Positions 9,958 through 21,967 of a DNA stretch of 64,000 nucleotides are shown here, piece after piece. Source of the stretch: an uncultured bacterium (lineage in GTDB: Bacteria; Verrucomicrobiota; Verrucomicrobiia; CAIQCK01); the NCBI GenBank assembly GCA_903870275.1, contig CAIQCK010000119.1:1-64000 (forward strand), given 5' to 3'. How positions within the stretch are numbered: the first letter of the stretch is position 1; each line of letters begins with the position of its first letter. Position numbers and translations under genes: made by a program. The notes below the pieces were generated by a model. That model was given only the letters and a program-made list of their open reading frames with translations, was not told the DNA's origin and made no database searches.

Positions 9958-10078
9958 AAACTGTAGTGGCAACCTGTGACCGCCGAAAGATAGGGCCGGA
10001 CCGCCGGGCCGGCCGAAACGACCATGCGGCGCGCCCGGCGGTCGCGCCCTACCACAACCGCCGCTACAGAAATCGTGC
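9958..10078. repeat. inverted repeat, CTGTAG/CTACAG family
   Basis: It starts with ACTGTAGTGGCAACCTGTGA and ends with CAACCGCCGCTACAGAA. The ends are inverted, and inside them AGGGCCGGACCGCCGGGC faces GCGCCCGGCGGTCGCGCCCT. The same ends recur at 39150-39236, and the inner GGCGCGACCGCYGGGCGCGCC block recurs near 22828. It is non-coding, placed upstream of glnS. Confidence 0.65.
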
Positions 10079-10202
10079 ATTTGCAATCTTCAACGGGCTT
10101 CATCGGGTCGGATTCAGTCGGATCAGGTCGGATTGTGCCGGATAGCCGTGCCGTTCCGGAAACTGGCTTCGGCATCTTGGGCCTCCGAACGTAGCCGCGA
10201 CG

Positions 10203-10228
10203 CGTAGCCGCCGACGTGAGGAGGCGGA
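10203..10228 (+). repeat. half copy of the 84-bp palindromic element
   Basis: CGTAGCCGCCGACGTGAGGA followed by GGCGGA matches one arm of the palindromes at 24317-24400 (inside the TIR gene) and 27237-27320 (inside a PLP enzyme gene). No matching second arm is seen here. Confidence 0.6.
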
Positions 10229-10442
10229 GCAATTGCATGGCCCTTGTGCCGCGCATGGGTCGCTTTGGCCCTGCCATACTCACTGCCACCAAACTCCCCA
10301 TGACTCCGCCTTCTCCTCCGGTTGGATTGGACCGGATTTGGTCGGATATTGGGGCAAGTTGCATTCATTTGGGTTCGTTTTGTTTTATCTCTTCACAGAG
10401 TTCCTCCATAACACACTGCAATCACGCTTCTTGATTTTCTCT

Positions 10443-10566
10443 ATTTGGGTTCGTTTCGTAAAAACATGTTTTCTCACCGGGATATTTCCAGCTCGAAATG
10501 TTCATTTTCCAATCGAAAAACGAGGTTTCCAGGTTTTGACCACGATCATCTTTTGGGTTCGTTTTG
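10443..10566 (-). repeat. dispersed ~125-bp repeat, copy B (reverse)
   Basis: Reverse-complement homologue of 11-135. Read on the minus strand it starts AACGAACCCAAAAGATG and ends CGAAACGAACCCAAAT, with shared internal blocks AAACCTGGAAAC and AACATTTCGA. The same frame is open in both copies. A third partial end (TTTGGGTTCGTTTTG) lies at 10369. Confidence 0.65.
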
Positions 10567-10631
10567 CACATTGGCCGTAGCGTCGGCAGAACCGATTCCG
10601 GTATCACGACTTGGGCAGAATCATCGAATAC

Positions 10632-10735
10632 AAAATCATGATTTTGCAAGCCGAGACCTCTGCAAAAGTCATCGTCCGGTCTGGAGACCGCCGCTCCAGG
10701 GCTTTTGCAGAGATCACAAGCCATGATTTTGCCTC
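10632..10735. repeat. inverted repeat with TTTTGCAGAGAT arm
   Basis: Outer arms ATCATGATTTTGCAAGC and AAGCCATGATTTTGCC, next CCTCTGCAAAAG and CTTTTGCAGAGAT, then GGTCTGGAGACC in the centre. The half GAGACCGCCGCTCCAG...CTTTTGCAGAGAT is shared with 39150-39236, which links the two loci as one family. Confidence 0.6.
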
Positions 10736-10950
10736 TCCTGAGTCTTTCTCATCATGGCTGCCTCCCTGTTTTTCGACGGCCTCCCATCTTCTGCCCTCTG
10801 CCTTCCGCGCCGTCTTCTCCCATCTGCTTTCCGTTCGCCTTTCGTTTTTCATCGTCGGGCGCAGAATATAGGTATTTTCTCTATAATGTCAAGAGAAATC
10901 TTTTGTTTTCCCCAGCGTCCATTTCGACACGCAGGGTTTGAAGGGAAGAA

Positions 10951-11020
10951 GACAGGATGAACAGGATGGGCAGGATGGCCGGTTCGACATTCCCATCCTG
11001 CAAATCCTGTTCATCCTGTC
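10951..11020. repeat. AACAGGAT-type hairpin
   Basis: GACAGGATGAACAGGAT (10951-10967) is perfectly inverted at 11004-11020. It contains GACAGGAT-unit tandem repeats on both arms. It lies 160-230 bases before the start of the FGE protein, inside an open frame that extends that gene without supporting an earlier start. Confidence 0.75.
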
Positions 11021-11177
11021 AAAACAGATCCGCTTCAGCGTGTCGCGGACCGATGCCGTTCCCATCACTCCATTGCTCCAACCCTCCCCACTCCATCACT
11101 CCGCTTCTCCTCCAATCGTCCTTGCCGCCGCCCGCCGGTGCGATATGATGCGCGGCAGGATTCATCCCGAGGAAATC

Positions 11178-14100
11178 ATGAACCGAGCTTGCCTCTCCGC
11201 CTTCGCCGCCGCGCTGCTGCTGGCCAATCCCGCGCCGACACATGCACAAGATTCGCCTTCAAATGAAGCGGCATGGTCCCATGCCGTTGATCTTATGACC
11301 CTGATTGACGCGAACAAGGACGCGGTCAAGGGAATTTGGGAGAAGGAAGGCAGCAAACTGATTTCAGAGAAATGCAGACAGGCGAGGATACAGATTCCGT
11401 TTGAACCACCTGACGAATATGATTTCCGAATTGTCTTCTCCTGTTCTGAAGGCGTGCCGTGTGTCGCCCAATACGTGTCACACGGTGGACATTGCGCGTT
11501 TTGGTTAATGGGAACTGGTCCTATCAAGTCTTACAAATTCCCAGGGATCGACGACAAACGCATGGAGAAAAATCAGGATCAGGTTTCAGCAGACGGAAGT
11601 CTTGAGCGCAACCGCGAATACATCTCGGTGCTTCAAGTTCGCAAGGAGGGAGTTGCTGTTTTCTTGGACGGGAAATTTATCAATCGGTGGGTTACGGATT
11701 ACAAGGATGCCAGATTGTTTTCCACTTGGGAAATTCCAAACCATAGATCTCTGGCCGTGGGAAGCGATGGGGCGGTAATAGCCTTTCATAAAATCGAAGT
11801 GTTGGAGATCAGTGGCAAAGGGAAAGTTGGATCACACCCTGATTTGCCGTTAGCCAAACGAGAAACCGAACAGCCAAGCTCAAACACCACGCCGATGGCC
11901 GCAAGCGTCCCCGCGCTGCCGGCCGAGGAGCAAATCCAGCGGGTGATGGCGGAGTTGAAGAAACTCAACCCCGGCTTTGATGGCAAGGAGACTCACACCA
12001 TCCGTGGTGACGCTGTGTCCCAACTGGCCATTTCCGCCGTCGGCGTCAAAGACATTTCGCCCTTGCGCGCCCTGCGCCAACTGGAGGAAATCCGGTGCTC
12101 CGGCACCCAGGAAGAGCCGTCGCCGTTATCGGATCTATCGCCGTTGCGGGGATTGATGCTGCGTCACCTGACGTGCGATTTCACCGCTGTCCGCGACCTG
12201 TCGCCGCTGCAAGGGATGCCGCTGGCTTTCCTCGACATCAGCAGCACACGGGTCACCGACCTCACACCACTGCTCGGCATGCCATTGACCGATCTGCGTT
12301 GTCCCCCCGCCGCGGCCCAGAACAAGGAGGCGGCGAAAATGTTGATGGAGACCGGCACGTTGCAGCGCGTCAACGGCCAGTCGCCCGGCGTGTATATGTC
12401 CGTCGTGGCCAAAATGTCCGCCGCATCCGCGGCCGGAACGGACAAGTCCGTGCGAGCAAGAACGGAGGCGGTTTCCGCCTCAACCCCGGCCCGCCCCGCA
12501 ACGACAGTTTCTCCAGTGTCACCTGGCCCCGAGAAAACCATGACCACCTCCACCGGCATGGAACTGGTCTGGATTCCACCCGGCGAGTTTATGCAGGGCA
12601 GCACGCCTGAAGAGCGCGAGTGGGCAAACGCAAATGGCTGCAAAGCCGGTTGGACAGATCGCGAGGGCAAGCAACCTCGCAGAACTGCGATTAAAGAAGG
12701 CTTCTGGATCGGGCGGACAGAAATGACCGTGGGACTATGGAAGAAATTCGTGGAAGCTACTGGTTTCGTGACCGATGCAGAGAAGAACAACAAAAATGCC
12801 TGGCGTCAGCCCAAGGTGGGATTTGATCTCAAGGATAACCATCCCATTAGTTGCGTGAGTTGGAACGACGCGATGGCGTTTTGTCGCTGGCTAACCGAAA
12901 CCGAAACGAAAGCGGGGAAGTTGCCCAAGGGATTGGTTTACCGGCTGCCAACGGAAGCTGAATGGGAGTATGCGTGCCGGGCAGGCGGGCAAACGAAGTA
13001 TTGGTGGGGAGACGAAACCACCGGCTGTGAGAAACGATTGAACTTCTATGGGTCTGCCGATGGTTTCGAGTTTATCTCGTCTGTGGATAATTATGGTGCT
13101 GCTGGTCGGAACGGATTTGGTTTGGCGGACATGCTGGGAAATGTGTGGGAATGGTGTCTTGACGATGCGGATCCATTACAAGCTCATGCAGAGCGTTACG
13201 CCGGCAATCCAGAATCCAAAATAATTCGCGGCGGCTCATGTCAGCAATATATCAGTTTTCAACGATGCGCGGTGCGGGGACAATTCAACCCTGCTGAGTC
13301 GGCCAATCATTACGGCTTTCGCGTGAGCTGTGGTGTGCCGGGCGGCAGTGGCCAGCCAAGCCAAAACACAGCGCCACTTGTCGCGACTGCCCCGCCGCCG
13401 CCAGTCGCACAACCGCCCCAACCGCAGCCCGCGCTTCCACAACCAGCAACAGCAACTCCAGCCGTTGGCGCAACCATGGTAACGTCCACCGGCATGGAAC
13501 TGGTCTGGATTCCGCCCGGCGAGTTCATGCTCGGCAGCACGCCGGAGGAAAGGGAATGGGCAAAAGCAAACGGTTGTTCCCAAGAGTATGCAGATCGCGA
13601 AGGGCAATCGCGCGCCATGATACAGCAGGGATTCTGGCTCGGCCGGACTGAGGTGACTGTGGGTCAGTGGAAACTGTTTGTGTCCGAGACCAGTTATGTG
13701 ACAGACGCCGAAAAGAAAGGTTGGTCCATCGCACCGACTGAGAGAGTGAGCGGCGCTTGCTGGCGTGATCCGAAGTTTGGCTTCGAGTTGACGGACAAAC
13801 ATCCGGTTTGCTGCGTCAGTTGGAATGATGCAAAGGCATTTTGCGAGTGGCTGGCGGAGGCGGCAAAGAAGTCGAACAAATTGCCCTCGGGAATGATCTA
13901 TCGTCTGCCCACGGAAGCGGAATGGGAATATGCGTGCCGGGCAGGGACACAAACGAAGTTCTGGTGGGGCGATAAAGCATCGGAGGGCTCCAAGCGAGTA
14001 AAATGGAAACAGGCCGGTGATACGTCCCCATGCGTTGAAACAGTTGATAACTTTGGCGCCGAAGGCCGGAACAGATTTGGCTTGGCGGATATGCTGGGGA

Positions 14101-15929
14101 ATGTTCGCGAATGGTGTCTGGACGGTTTTGACCCAAAGGGCGCGCACGCCGAATTATATCAAGAGAACCCCAAGAGGCGGATACTGCGGGGTGGTTCGTT
14201 TAATCATCCGTCCGGCGTCACACGTTGCGCGGTTCGCGAGCAGATCGGCGCGGATTTTTCTTACAGCTCTTTGGGTTTTCGCGTGTGCTGTGGTGTGCCG
14301 GGAGGAAACGGCCAGCCAAGCCAAAACACCGGGCCTCTTGTCGCGGCTGTCCCGCCGCCGCCAGTCGCACAGCCGCCGAAGCCTGCGCTTCCGCAACCCG
14401 CCGCAACAACTCCGGCCGCCGGCTCAACACGCACCACCTCCACCGGCATGGAACTGGTCTGGATACCGCCGGGGGAGTTCATGATGGGAACCACGGCAGA
14501 GGAACGTGAGTGGGCAAACGCCCATGGTTGTGACACCAAAAACACTCAGCGAGAAGGTGAAAGGATTCTCAGGGTGGCCATCAAGGAAGGATTCTGGATG
14601 GGCAGGACCGAAGTGACCGTTGGCCAGTGGAAAAAGTTTGTGGCGGCAACCGGCTATGTCACCGACGGGGAGAAGGCTGGCGAGTCCGTAACTTACAACC
14701 AGGAGAAAAAAGCCTGGGGGCGAGTAACCGGCGCCAATTGGAAGGATCCTGGTTTCGGCTTCACGCTCCAAGATAACCATCCAGTCAGTTGCATCAGTTG
14801 GAACGATGCGCGGGCTTACTGTGAGTGGCTGACGGAAACCGAAAAGAAAATGAACACATTACCGGCAAACAAAATCTGCCGGTTGCCAACGGAAGCGGAA
14901 TGGGAATACGCCTGCCGCGCCGGGACACAAACCAAGTTCTGGTGGGGCGATTCGGCCGAGAAGGCAAAAACGCATTGCAACACAACCGGAATGGCGGACG
15001 GATTTGAGTTCGTATCATTGGTAGACAGCTTCGGAGCGCAAGGGCGGAACGCGTTTGGTCTGGCGGACATGCTTGGCAACGTGTGTGAATGGTGTCTTGA
15101 TGAGTTCGACTGGGCGGGACCACACGCAGAACCGATCAAATGCAACCCCGGCGCTCGGTCACTCCGTGGCGGTTCCTTTCGGGATGAACTTGGTCGCGTT
15201 CGTTGCGGCTACCGTTACGGATACATGATGCCTTACTCGGCAGGCTACTACGGTTTTCGCGTTTGTTGCGGCGTGCCGGACGGTTGCGGCGAACCAAGCC
15301 AGAACACGGCACCGCTTGTGGCTGCCATTCCACCGGCGGATTTACCTCCCCCGCCCACCGCTCCGACTGTGGCAAAGGCCACGACTCTCGTTCCGTCCGC
15401 GCCCAAACTGGTCGCGCCGCCTCCCGGACCCGCCAAGCCACAAGTGGCCACCGTGCAGCCGAGCACTCCGGCAATGCGCGCGGCGGGCGTGAAACAAGCA
15501 ACGTTTGAGATTTACAACCTTTCGACCTCGTCGCAATACGCCTACATCAATAACGCGTGGATACGCAATGCACCCTGCATCGAAGTAACGCTGCGGGTGA
15601 ACGAGGACATCGGCCAAAACCCGCCAAACATCAAAGCGTATTTCTTCAACAAGGATCGCGAGATGGTGAAGGAGTTGCCGCACCCGACCTCGGTGTCCTT
15701 TGGCAACCGGGAATCCACCCAATCGCCGGAGAGTTTCAAACCCGGCAGGAAATACACGGTGTATTTCGGGATTTCCGAAGGCATCCAGAGAGGGAAAAGC
15801 AAGTGGAAGCACGTCATTGTCCTGTTTGGGAACCGCGAGAACGCCACCGCGGACATCCATCCGAAAGAAGACATCAGTCAGTTTGATTTCCCGGAGAAGA
15901 ACCTCGTTCTGAAAGGCAAGGGCAAGTAA
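11178..15929 (+). CDS. exported protein with LRR-like region and three FGE-sulfatase domains
   Basis: A 1583-aa protein. ATG 11178 (GAGG 6 bases upstream) is followed by a signal peptide ending in THAQD. Residues 25-230 form a beta-rich domain of unknown type. Residues 274-377 are leucine-rich-repeat-like (DLSPLRGL, DLSPLQGM, DLTPLLGM). Three FGE-sulfatase (SUMF1-like) domains lie at about 455-720, 767-1040 and 1085-1365; each opens with STGMELVWIPPGEFM and carries RLPTEAEWEYACRAG, a LADMLGNV block and a final GFRV-CG. Pro/Ala-rich linkers join them. A beta-rich C-terminal domain covers 1437-1583. Between the RGGS block and the RCAVR-like block I see no cysteine pair like that of true formylglycine-generating enzymes, so a structural or ligand-binding role is more likely than sulfatase activation. 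Confidence 0.85.
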   Translation: MNRACLSAFAAALLLANPAPTHAQDSPSNEAAWSHAVDLMTLIDANKDAVKGIWEKEGSKLISEKCRQARIQIPFEPPDEYDFRIVFSCSEGVPCVAQYVSHGGHCAFWLMGTGPIKSYKFPGIDDKRMEKNQDQVSADGSLERNREYISVLQVRKEGVAVFLDGKFINRWVTDYKDARLFSTWEIPNHRSLAVGSDGAVIAFHKIEVLEISGKGKVGSHPDLPLAKRETEQPSSNTTPMAASVPALPAEEQIQRVMAELKKLNPGFDGKETHTIRGDAVSQLAISAVGVKDISPLRALRQLEEIRCSGTQEEPSPLSDLSPLRGLMLRHLTCDFTAVRDLSPLQGMPLAFLDISSTRVTDLTPLLGMPLTDLRCPPAAAQNKEAAKMLMETGTLQRVNGQSPGVYMSVVAKMSAASAAGTDKSVRARTEAVSASTPARPATTVSPVSPGPEKTMTTSTGMELVWIPPGEFMQGSTPEEREWANANGCKAGWTDREGKQPRRTAIKEGFWIGRTEMTVGLWKKFVEATGFVTDAEKNNKNAWRQPKVGFDLKDNHPISCVSWNDAMAFCRWLTETETKAGKLPKGLVYRLPTEAEWEYACRAGGQTKYWWGDETTGCEKRLNFYGSADGFEFISSVDNYGAAGRNGFGLADMLGNVWEWCLDDADPLQAHAERYAGNPESKIIRGGSCQQYISFQRCAVRGQFNPAESANHYGFRVSCGVPGGSGQPSQNTAPLVATAPPPPVAQPPQPQPALPQPATATPAVGATMVTSTGMELVWIPPGEFMLGSTPEEREWAKANGCSQEYADREGQSRAMIQQGFWLGRTEVTVGQWKLFVSETSYVTDAEKKGWSIAPTERVSGACWRDPKFGFELTDKHPVCCVSWNDAKAFCEWLAEAAKKSNKLPSGMIYRLPTEAEWEYACRAGTQTKFWWGDKASEGSKRVKWKQAGDTSPCVETVDNFGAEGRNRFGLADMLGNVREWCLDGFDPKGAHAELYQENPKRRILRGGSFNHPSGVTRCAVREQIGADFSYSSLGFRVCCGVPGGNGQPSQNTGPLVAAVPPPPVAQPPKPALPQPAATTPAAGSTRTTSTGMELVWIPPGEFMMGTTAEEREWANAHGCDTKNTQREGERILRVAIKEGFWMGRTEVTVGQWKKFVAATGYVTDGEKAGESVTYNQEKKAWGRVTGANWKDPGFGFTLQDNHPVSCISWNDARAYCEWLTETEKKMNTLPANKICRLPTEAEWEYACRAGTQTKFWWGDSAEKAKTHCNTTGMADGFEFVSLVDSFGAQGRNAFGLADMLGNVCEWCLDEFDWAGPHAEPIKCNPGARSLRGGSFRDELGRVRCGYRYGYMMPYSAGYYGFRVCCGVPDGCGEPSQNTAPLVAAIPPADLPPPPTAPTVAKATTLVPSAPKLVAPPPGPAKPQVATVQPSTPAMRAAGVKQATFEIYNLSTSSQYAYINNAWIRNAPCIEVTLRVNEDIGQNPPNIKAYFFNKDREMVKELPHPTSVSFGNRESTQSPESFKPGRKYTVYFGISEGIQRGKSKWKHVIVLFGNRENATADIHPKEDISQFDFPEKNLVLKGKGK

Positions 15930-15993
15930 GCACGGAGTTAAAGTCCGGCTCCAGTCGCAACGCGCTGGAAGAGTTGATGTACTGAGGGGGCGG

Positions 15994-16057
15994 CGAGGAG
16001 AAGTTAAGAATTAAGAGTTAAAAGTTCTTGGGATTCTTCACTCTTAACTTCTCCGCG
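15994..16057. terminator. inverted repeat between convergent genes
   Basis: GGAGAAGTTAAGA on the left is inverted as TCTTAACTTCTCC on the right, with an AT-rich loop (ATTAAGAGTTAAAAG). It sits exactly between the stops of the FGE protein and the amidohydrolase, so a two-way terminator is plausible. It also looks like a dispersed repeat. Confidence 0.4.
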
Positions 16058-17401
16058 TCACCGTTTGCCGGCCAGTTCGAGGACGGCGGCGGTCATGGCG
16101 GTGACGCCGGTCTTGAGGGTCGGCTCGCGCTGCGGATGGAAATGGCTGCTGTGCAGCGACGGCAGCGGCTGGCCCGTGCGATGGCTCTCCTCCCAGCGCG
16201 CCGGCTCCACCGCGCCGAGCCAGAACATGCAACTGGGAACACCCGCCGTGAGCCCGAAGAGGCCAAAGTCCTCCGCGCCCATGGACTGCGGACTCTGGGC
16301 GATCTTGTCCCTGCCAAACCACGTTCCAAACGCCGCCACCAACCGCTTGGTCAACACGGGGTCGTTGTAGGTGGGCTTGGAGCTGTTTTTCCCGACGGTC
16401 ACGACCGGCATCAACTCCTCCGGCAAACCCGCCGCCGCGGCCAGCCCGCGCGTGATGCGCCGGATGGCGGCGATCTGATGCTCGCGCACGGCGTCGGCAT
16501 ACGAGCGCAGCGTCAACTGGAGACGCACTTCGTCCGGGATGATGTTGTTTTTGGAGCCGCCGTGAATCGAACCGACCGTGATCACCGACGGCTCGGTCGG
16601 TTTGGTCTCGCGGCTGACAATGGTCTGCAACGCCAGCACGATCTCCGCCGCGAGCACGACGGGGTCCTTGGTCGTGTGCGGCGCCGCGCCGTGGCCGCCG
16701 ACGCCGCGCACGAGGATGTCCACCGCGTCGGAACTGGCCATCGCAAAGCCCTCGGTGTAGCCGAGCCAGCCGGCGCGCAAATCCGCGGACACATGCATCG
16801 CCACGCAGATGTCGGGCTTGGGAAACCGCGTAAGCAACCCATCCGCCAGCATCGCCTTCGCGCCGGAGACGCGCTCCTCGGCGGGCTGGCCGATGAACAG
16901 CAGCGTGCCCTGCCAGCGGTCTTTGAGCGCCACCAGCGTGCGCGCCGTGCCGACGAGGCAGGTCATGTGCATGTCGTGCCCGCACGCGTGCATGACGCCC
17001 ACCTCGGTGCCCTTGTCGTCCTTCGTGCGGGCCGCGCTGGCGAAGGGCAGACCGGTCTGCTCCTTCACCGGCAGCGCGTCCATGTCGGTGCGCACCAGCA
17101 CCGTCGGGCCGACGCCGTTGCGAAACACGCCGACCACGCCGTGGCCGCCGACGTTTTCGGTGACCTCGAAGCCGGCCGCGCGCAGTCCGGCGGCGACTTT
17201 GCGGGACGTCTGCTCTTCCTGGAACGAAAGCTCCGGATGGGAATGCAGGTCTTTGTAGAGTTCTTCCAGCGAGGCGTATTCGGCCTCGACGCGCGACCGC
17301 ACCAGCGCGCGCAACGCCTCCGCGGGAGATTCCGCGCTGGACAACGCCGGCAGCGAGGCGAGCAGGAGGGCGGCGATGAAACGGAAGGGATATGTTTTCA
17401 T
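16058..17401 (-). CDS. exported M20-family amidohydrolase
   Basis: A 447-aa protein with a signal peptide (MKTYPFRFIAALLLASLPAL, cleaved near SSAE). It matches the M20D amidohydrolase group that hydrolyses N-acyl amino acids or hippurate-like amides: HSHPELSFQEE, VRTDMDALPV, HACGHDMHMTCLVG and GQPAEE, the last two supplying zinc ligands and the catalytic glutamate region. The dimerisation insert lies around residues 200-320. It is in the same direction as htrA but 200 bases downstream, with a repeat hairpin between them, so it may be a separate unit. Export suggests scavenging of acylated amino acids; the substrate is not known. Confidence 0.9.
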   Translation of the reverse strand: MKTYPFRFIAALLLASLPALSSAESPAEALRALVRSRVEAEYASLEELYKDLHSHPELSFQEEQTSRKVAAGLRAAGFEVTENVGGHGVVGVFRNGVGPTVLVRTDMDALPVKEQTGLPFASAARTKDDKGTEVGVMHACGHDMHMTCLVGTARTLVALKDRWQGTLLFIGQPAEERVSGAKAMLADGLLTRFPKPDICVAMHVSADLRAGWLGYTEGFAMASSDAVDILVRGVGGHGAAPHTTKDPVVLAAEIVLALQTIVSRETKPTEPSVITVGSIHGGSKNNIIPDEVRLQLTLRSYADAVREHQIAAIRRITRGLAAAAGLPEELMPVVTVGKNSSKPTYNDPVLTKRLVAAFGTWFGRDKIAQSPQSMGAEDFGLFGLTAGVPSCMFWLGAVEPARWEESHRTGQPLPSLHSSHFHPQREPTLKTGVTAMTAAVLELAGKR

Positions 17402-17471
17402 AGTCCGCCGTTGTTTTTACACGACCACCGGCCCGGTTGCCAGCCTGACGACGGAGAACAGACGGCAAGTG

Positions 17472-17518
17472 TCACGCAAAGACGCCAAGCCTCCTGGCGA
17501 CTTTGCGTCTTTGCGTGA
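17472..17518. repeat. ACGCAAAGACG hairpin, copy 1
   Basis: TCACGCAAAGACG (17472-17484) is inverted as CGTCTTTGCGTGA (17506-17518). It is followed by CTCTGCGGTCTCTGCGTCC-type sequence. Two longer copies of the same hairpin occur at 22745-22791 and 25991-26045. Confidence 0.8.
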
Positions 17519-17602
17519 GATAAAACCTCTGCGGTCTCTGCGTCCTCTACGCCTCTGCGTTTGATTTCGAATTTCTATTCCACGATGGCTTGCGCCACGG
17601 GA

Positions 17603-19090
17603 TCACTTCTTGCGCAGGACGACGAAGCGGCTGCCTTCCTTGTTTTTCACCAGCAGCAGCACGCTGTTGTGCGCGCCGTTGACGGCTTTCTGGAACTCGC
17701 CGGGCGTGGTCACGGGCTGGCGGTTGACCTCGACGATCAGGTCGCCCTCGCGGATGCCGTGGCGGTAGGCGGCGCTGTTCTCGTCCACGTCGCTGACGAT
17801 CACGCCCTTCTCGCCCTTGTAATCGAGCTTGCTCTCCAGTTCCTTGGTGAGATCAATAACGGTCACGCCGAGGCTCGACACGCCGTTCTCCTCCTCGCTG
17901 GCGGCGACGGCCGCGGCCTCGGTGGCGGTGCCGACCGTCACGGTCAGTGCCACGTCCTTGCCTTTGCGAATGACGACAACCGGCGCCTTCGTGCCGGGCG
18001 CGGTGCCGGCGACGAGGTTGCGGAGGTCGTTCACGTCCTCGATGTGTTTGCCGTTGAAGACGGTGACGACATCGCCGGGCTGCATGCCGCCCTTCTCGGC
18101 GGCGGAGCCTTTGGTCACCTGCGCCACGACGACGCCCTTGGTTTGTTTCAGGTCGAAGTGCTGCGCGAGGTCTTCGTCCAGATTCTGGATCATCACGCCG
18201 AGCTGGCCGCGCGTGACAGGCTTGCCGGCTTTCAAGCTTGGCAGGACGCTGGCGATGATGGACGAGGGAATCGCGAAGCCGACGCCGGTGCTGCCGCCAC
18301 TGGAACTGTAGATGGCGGTGTTCAGACCGACGATCCTGCCCTGGAGGTTCACGAGCGGGCCGCCGGAGTTGCCGCGGTTGATGGCGGCGTCGGTCTGGAT
18401 GAAGTTCTCGTAGCCGTCGTGGCTGTCGAGCACGCGGCTGCGGCCCAGCGCCGACACGATGCCGGCGGTGACGGTCTGCTCCAGGCCATACGGGCTGCCC
18501 ACGGCCAGCACCCAATCGCCCACGCGCAACGCCGTCGAGTCGGCAAGCGGCACGCACGGCAGGTTCTTGGCGTTGATTTTGACGACGGCGAGGTCGGTCT
18601 TCGGATCGGTGCCGACGACCTTGGCGTCGAACTCGCGCTTGTCGGACATGAACACCTTCAACTCGTCCATGCCTTTGACGACATGGTTGTTGGTGAGAAT
18701 GTAGCCGTCCTTGTCAATGATGACGCCAGAACCGATGCCTTCCTGGCGGAACTTGTGCTCGCCCTTGCCGCCGCGGCCGCGCGAGGGCGGCTGGTCTTCG
18801 TCCTCTTTATCGTTGCCCTGATCGCCGAACATTTCGGGGCCGAAGAACCAGTGAAAATTTTTCGGCATGGAAACGTATTTGGTGGCCACGATGCTGACGA
18901 CGGCCGGCTTCACCGTCTCGGCCACCCACGCGAACGCGTCGCTCAGCGACTGTGCCGCGGCCATCGCCTGCGCAGGCGGCGCGCTGGGCGTCTGGGCGGT
19001 CACGGGTGACACCAGGTGACCACCGACGAGCCACGCCGCAGTGATTCCACCGACAAAAAAACCGAGGAGGATCTTCCAATTCGTCTTCAT
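17603..19090 (-). CDS. degP: HtrA/DegP-type periplasmic serine protease
   Basis: A 495-aa envelope protease/chaperone that degrades misfolded proteins. It has an N-terminal signal anchor (residues 7-32) and a trypsin-like domain with a complete triad: His136 in TNNHVV, Asp166 in KTDLAV and Ser242 in GNSGGP. Two PDZ domains follow (about 285-385 and 400-495). A low-complexity charged loop (residues 90-112, KEDEDQPPSRGRGGKG) corresponds to the LA loop. The start lies 13 bases after the clpB stop, so hsp20, clpB and this gene look like one stress operon. The paralogue (DegP, DegQ or DegS) cannot be decided; the two PDZ domains favour DegP/DegQ. Confidence 0.95.
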   Translation of the reverse strand: MKTNWKILLGFFVGGITAAWLVGGHLVSPVTAQTPSAPPAQAMAAAQSLSDAFAWVAETVKPAVVSIVATKYVSMPKNFHWFFGPEMFGDQGNDKEDEDQPPSRGRGGKGEHKFRQEGIGSGVIIDKDGYILTNNHVVKGMDELKVFMSDKREFDAKVVGTDPKTDLAVVKINAKNLPCVPLADSTALRVGDWVLAVGSPYGLEQTVTAGIVSALGRSRVLDSHDGYENFIQTDAAINRGNSGGPLVNLQGRIVGLNTAIYSSSGGSTGVGFAIPSSIIASVLPSLKAGKPVTRGQLGVMIQNLDEDLAQHFDLKQTKGVVVAQVTKGSAAEKGGMQPGDVVTVFNGKHIEDVNDLRNLVAGTAPGTKAPVVVIRKGKDVALTVTVGTATEAAAVAASEEENGVSSLGVTVIDLTKELESKLDYKGEKGVIVSDVDENSAAYRHGIREGDLIVEVNRQPVTTPGEFQKAVNGAHNSVLLLVKNKEGSRFVVLRKK

Positions 19091-19103
19091 GGTTTATAAA
19101 CCT

Positions 19104-21752
<2,649 letters not shown>

Positions 21753-21967
21753 TTTGTCCTCGCTCGCCACCGGTCACGAACATGCCGTCTTCTGATATCT
21801 GCCTGTTGTCTTCCGACCTCCGACCTCCGATTTCTGACTTCTGACTTCTCTCTTGCCTCACCTCATCGTTCGAACAACGTAACACGCCCGGCTCGCTCTC
21901 GCGAACGGCCGGGCGCTCACCGTGCAATGGTTTTTTCCGTTGACCGATGCTATCCGGCGCGGTTCCG

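Larger units (their letters stand above)
9853..11177. other. 1.3-kb intergenic region made of dispersed repeats
   Basis: No gene can be supported here; the open frames are short, overlapping and built on repeats. It holds, in order: a CTGTAG...CTACAG inverted repeat (9958-10078), a half copy of the palindrome found inside two genes (10203-10228), reverse copy B of the ~125-bp repeat (10443-10566), an inverted repeat with a TTTTGCAGAGAT arm (10632-10735), and an AACAGGAT hairpin (10951-11020). The motif TTTGGGTTCGTTTTG occurs near 10369, 10445 and 10553. The stretch is more AT-rich than its neighbours. Confidence 0.7.

Noticed and set aside
10422-10724. Minus-strand 100-codon ORF in the glnS upstream region
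   Set aside because: It is built entirely from dispersed repeats (10443-10566 and 10632-10735).
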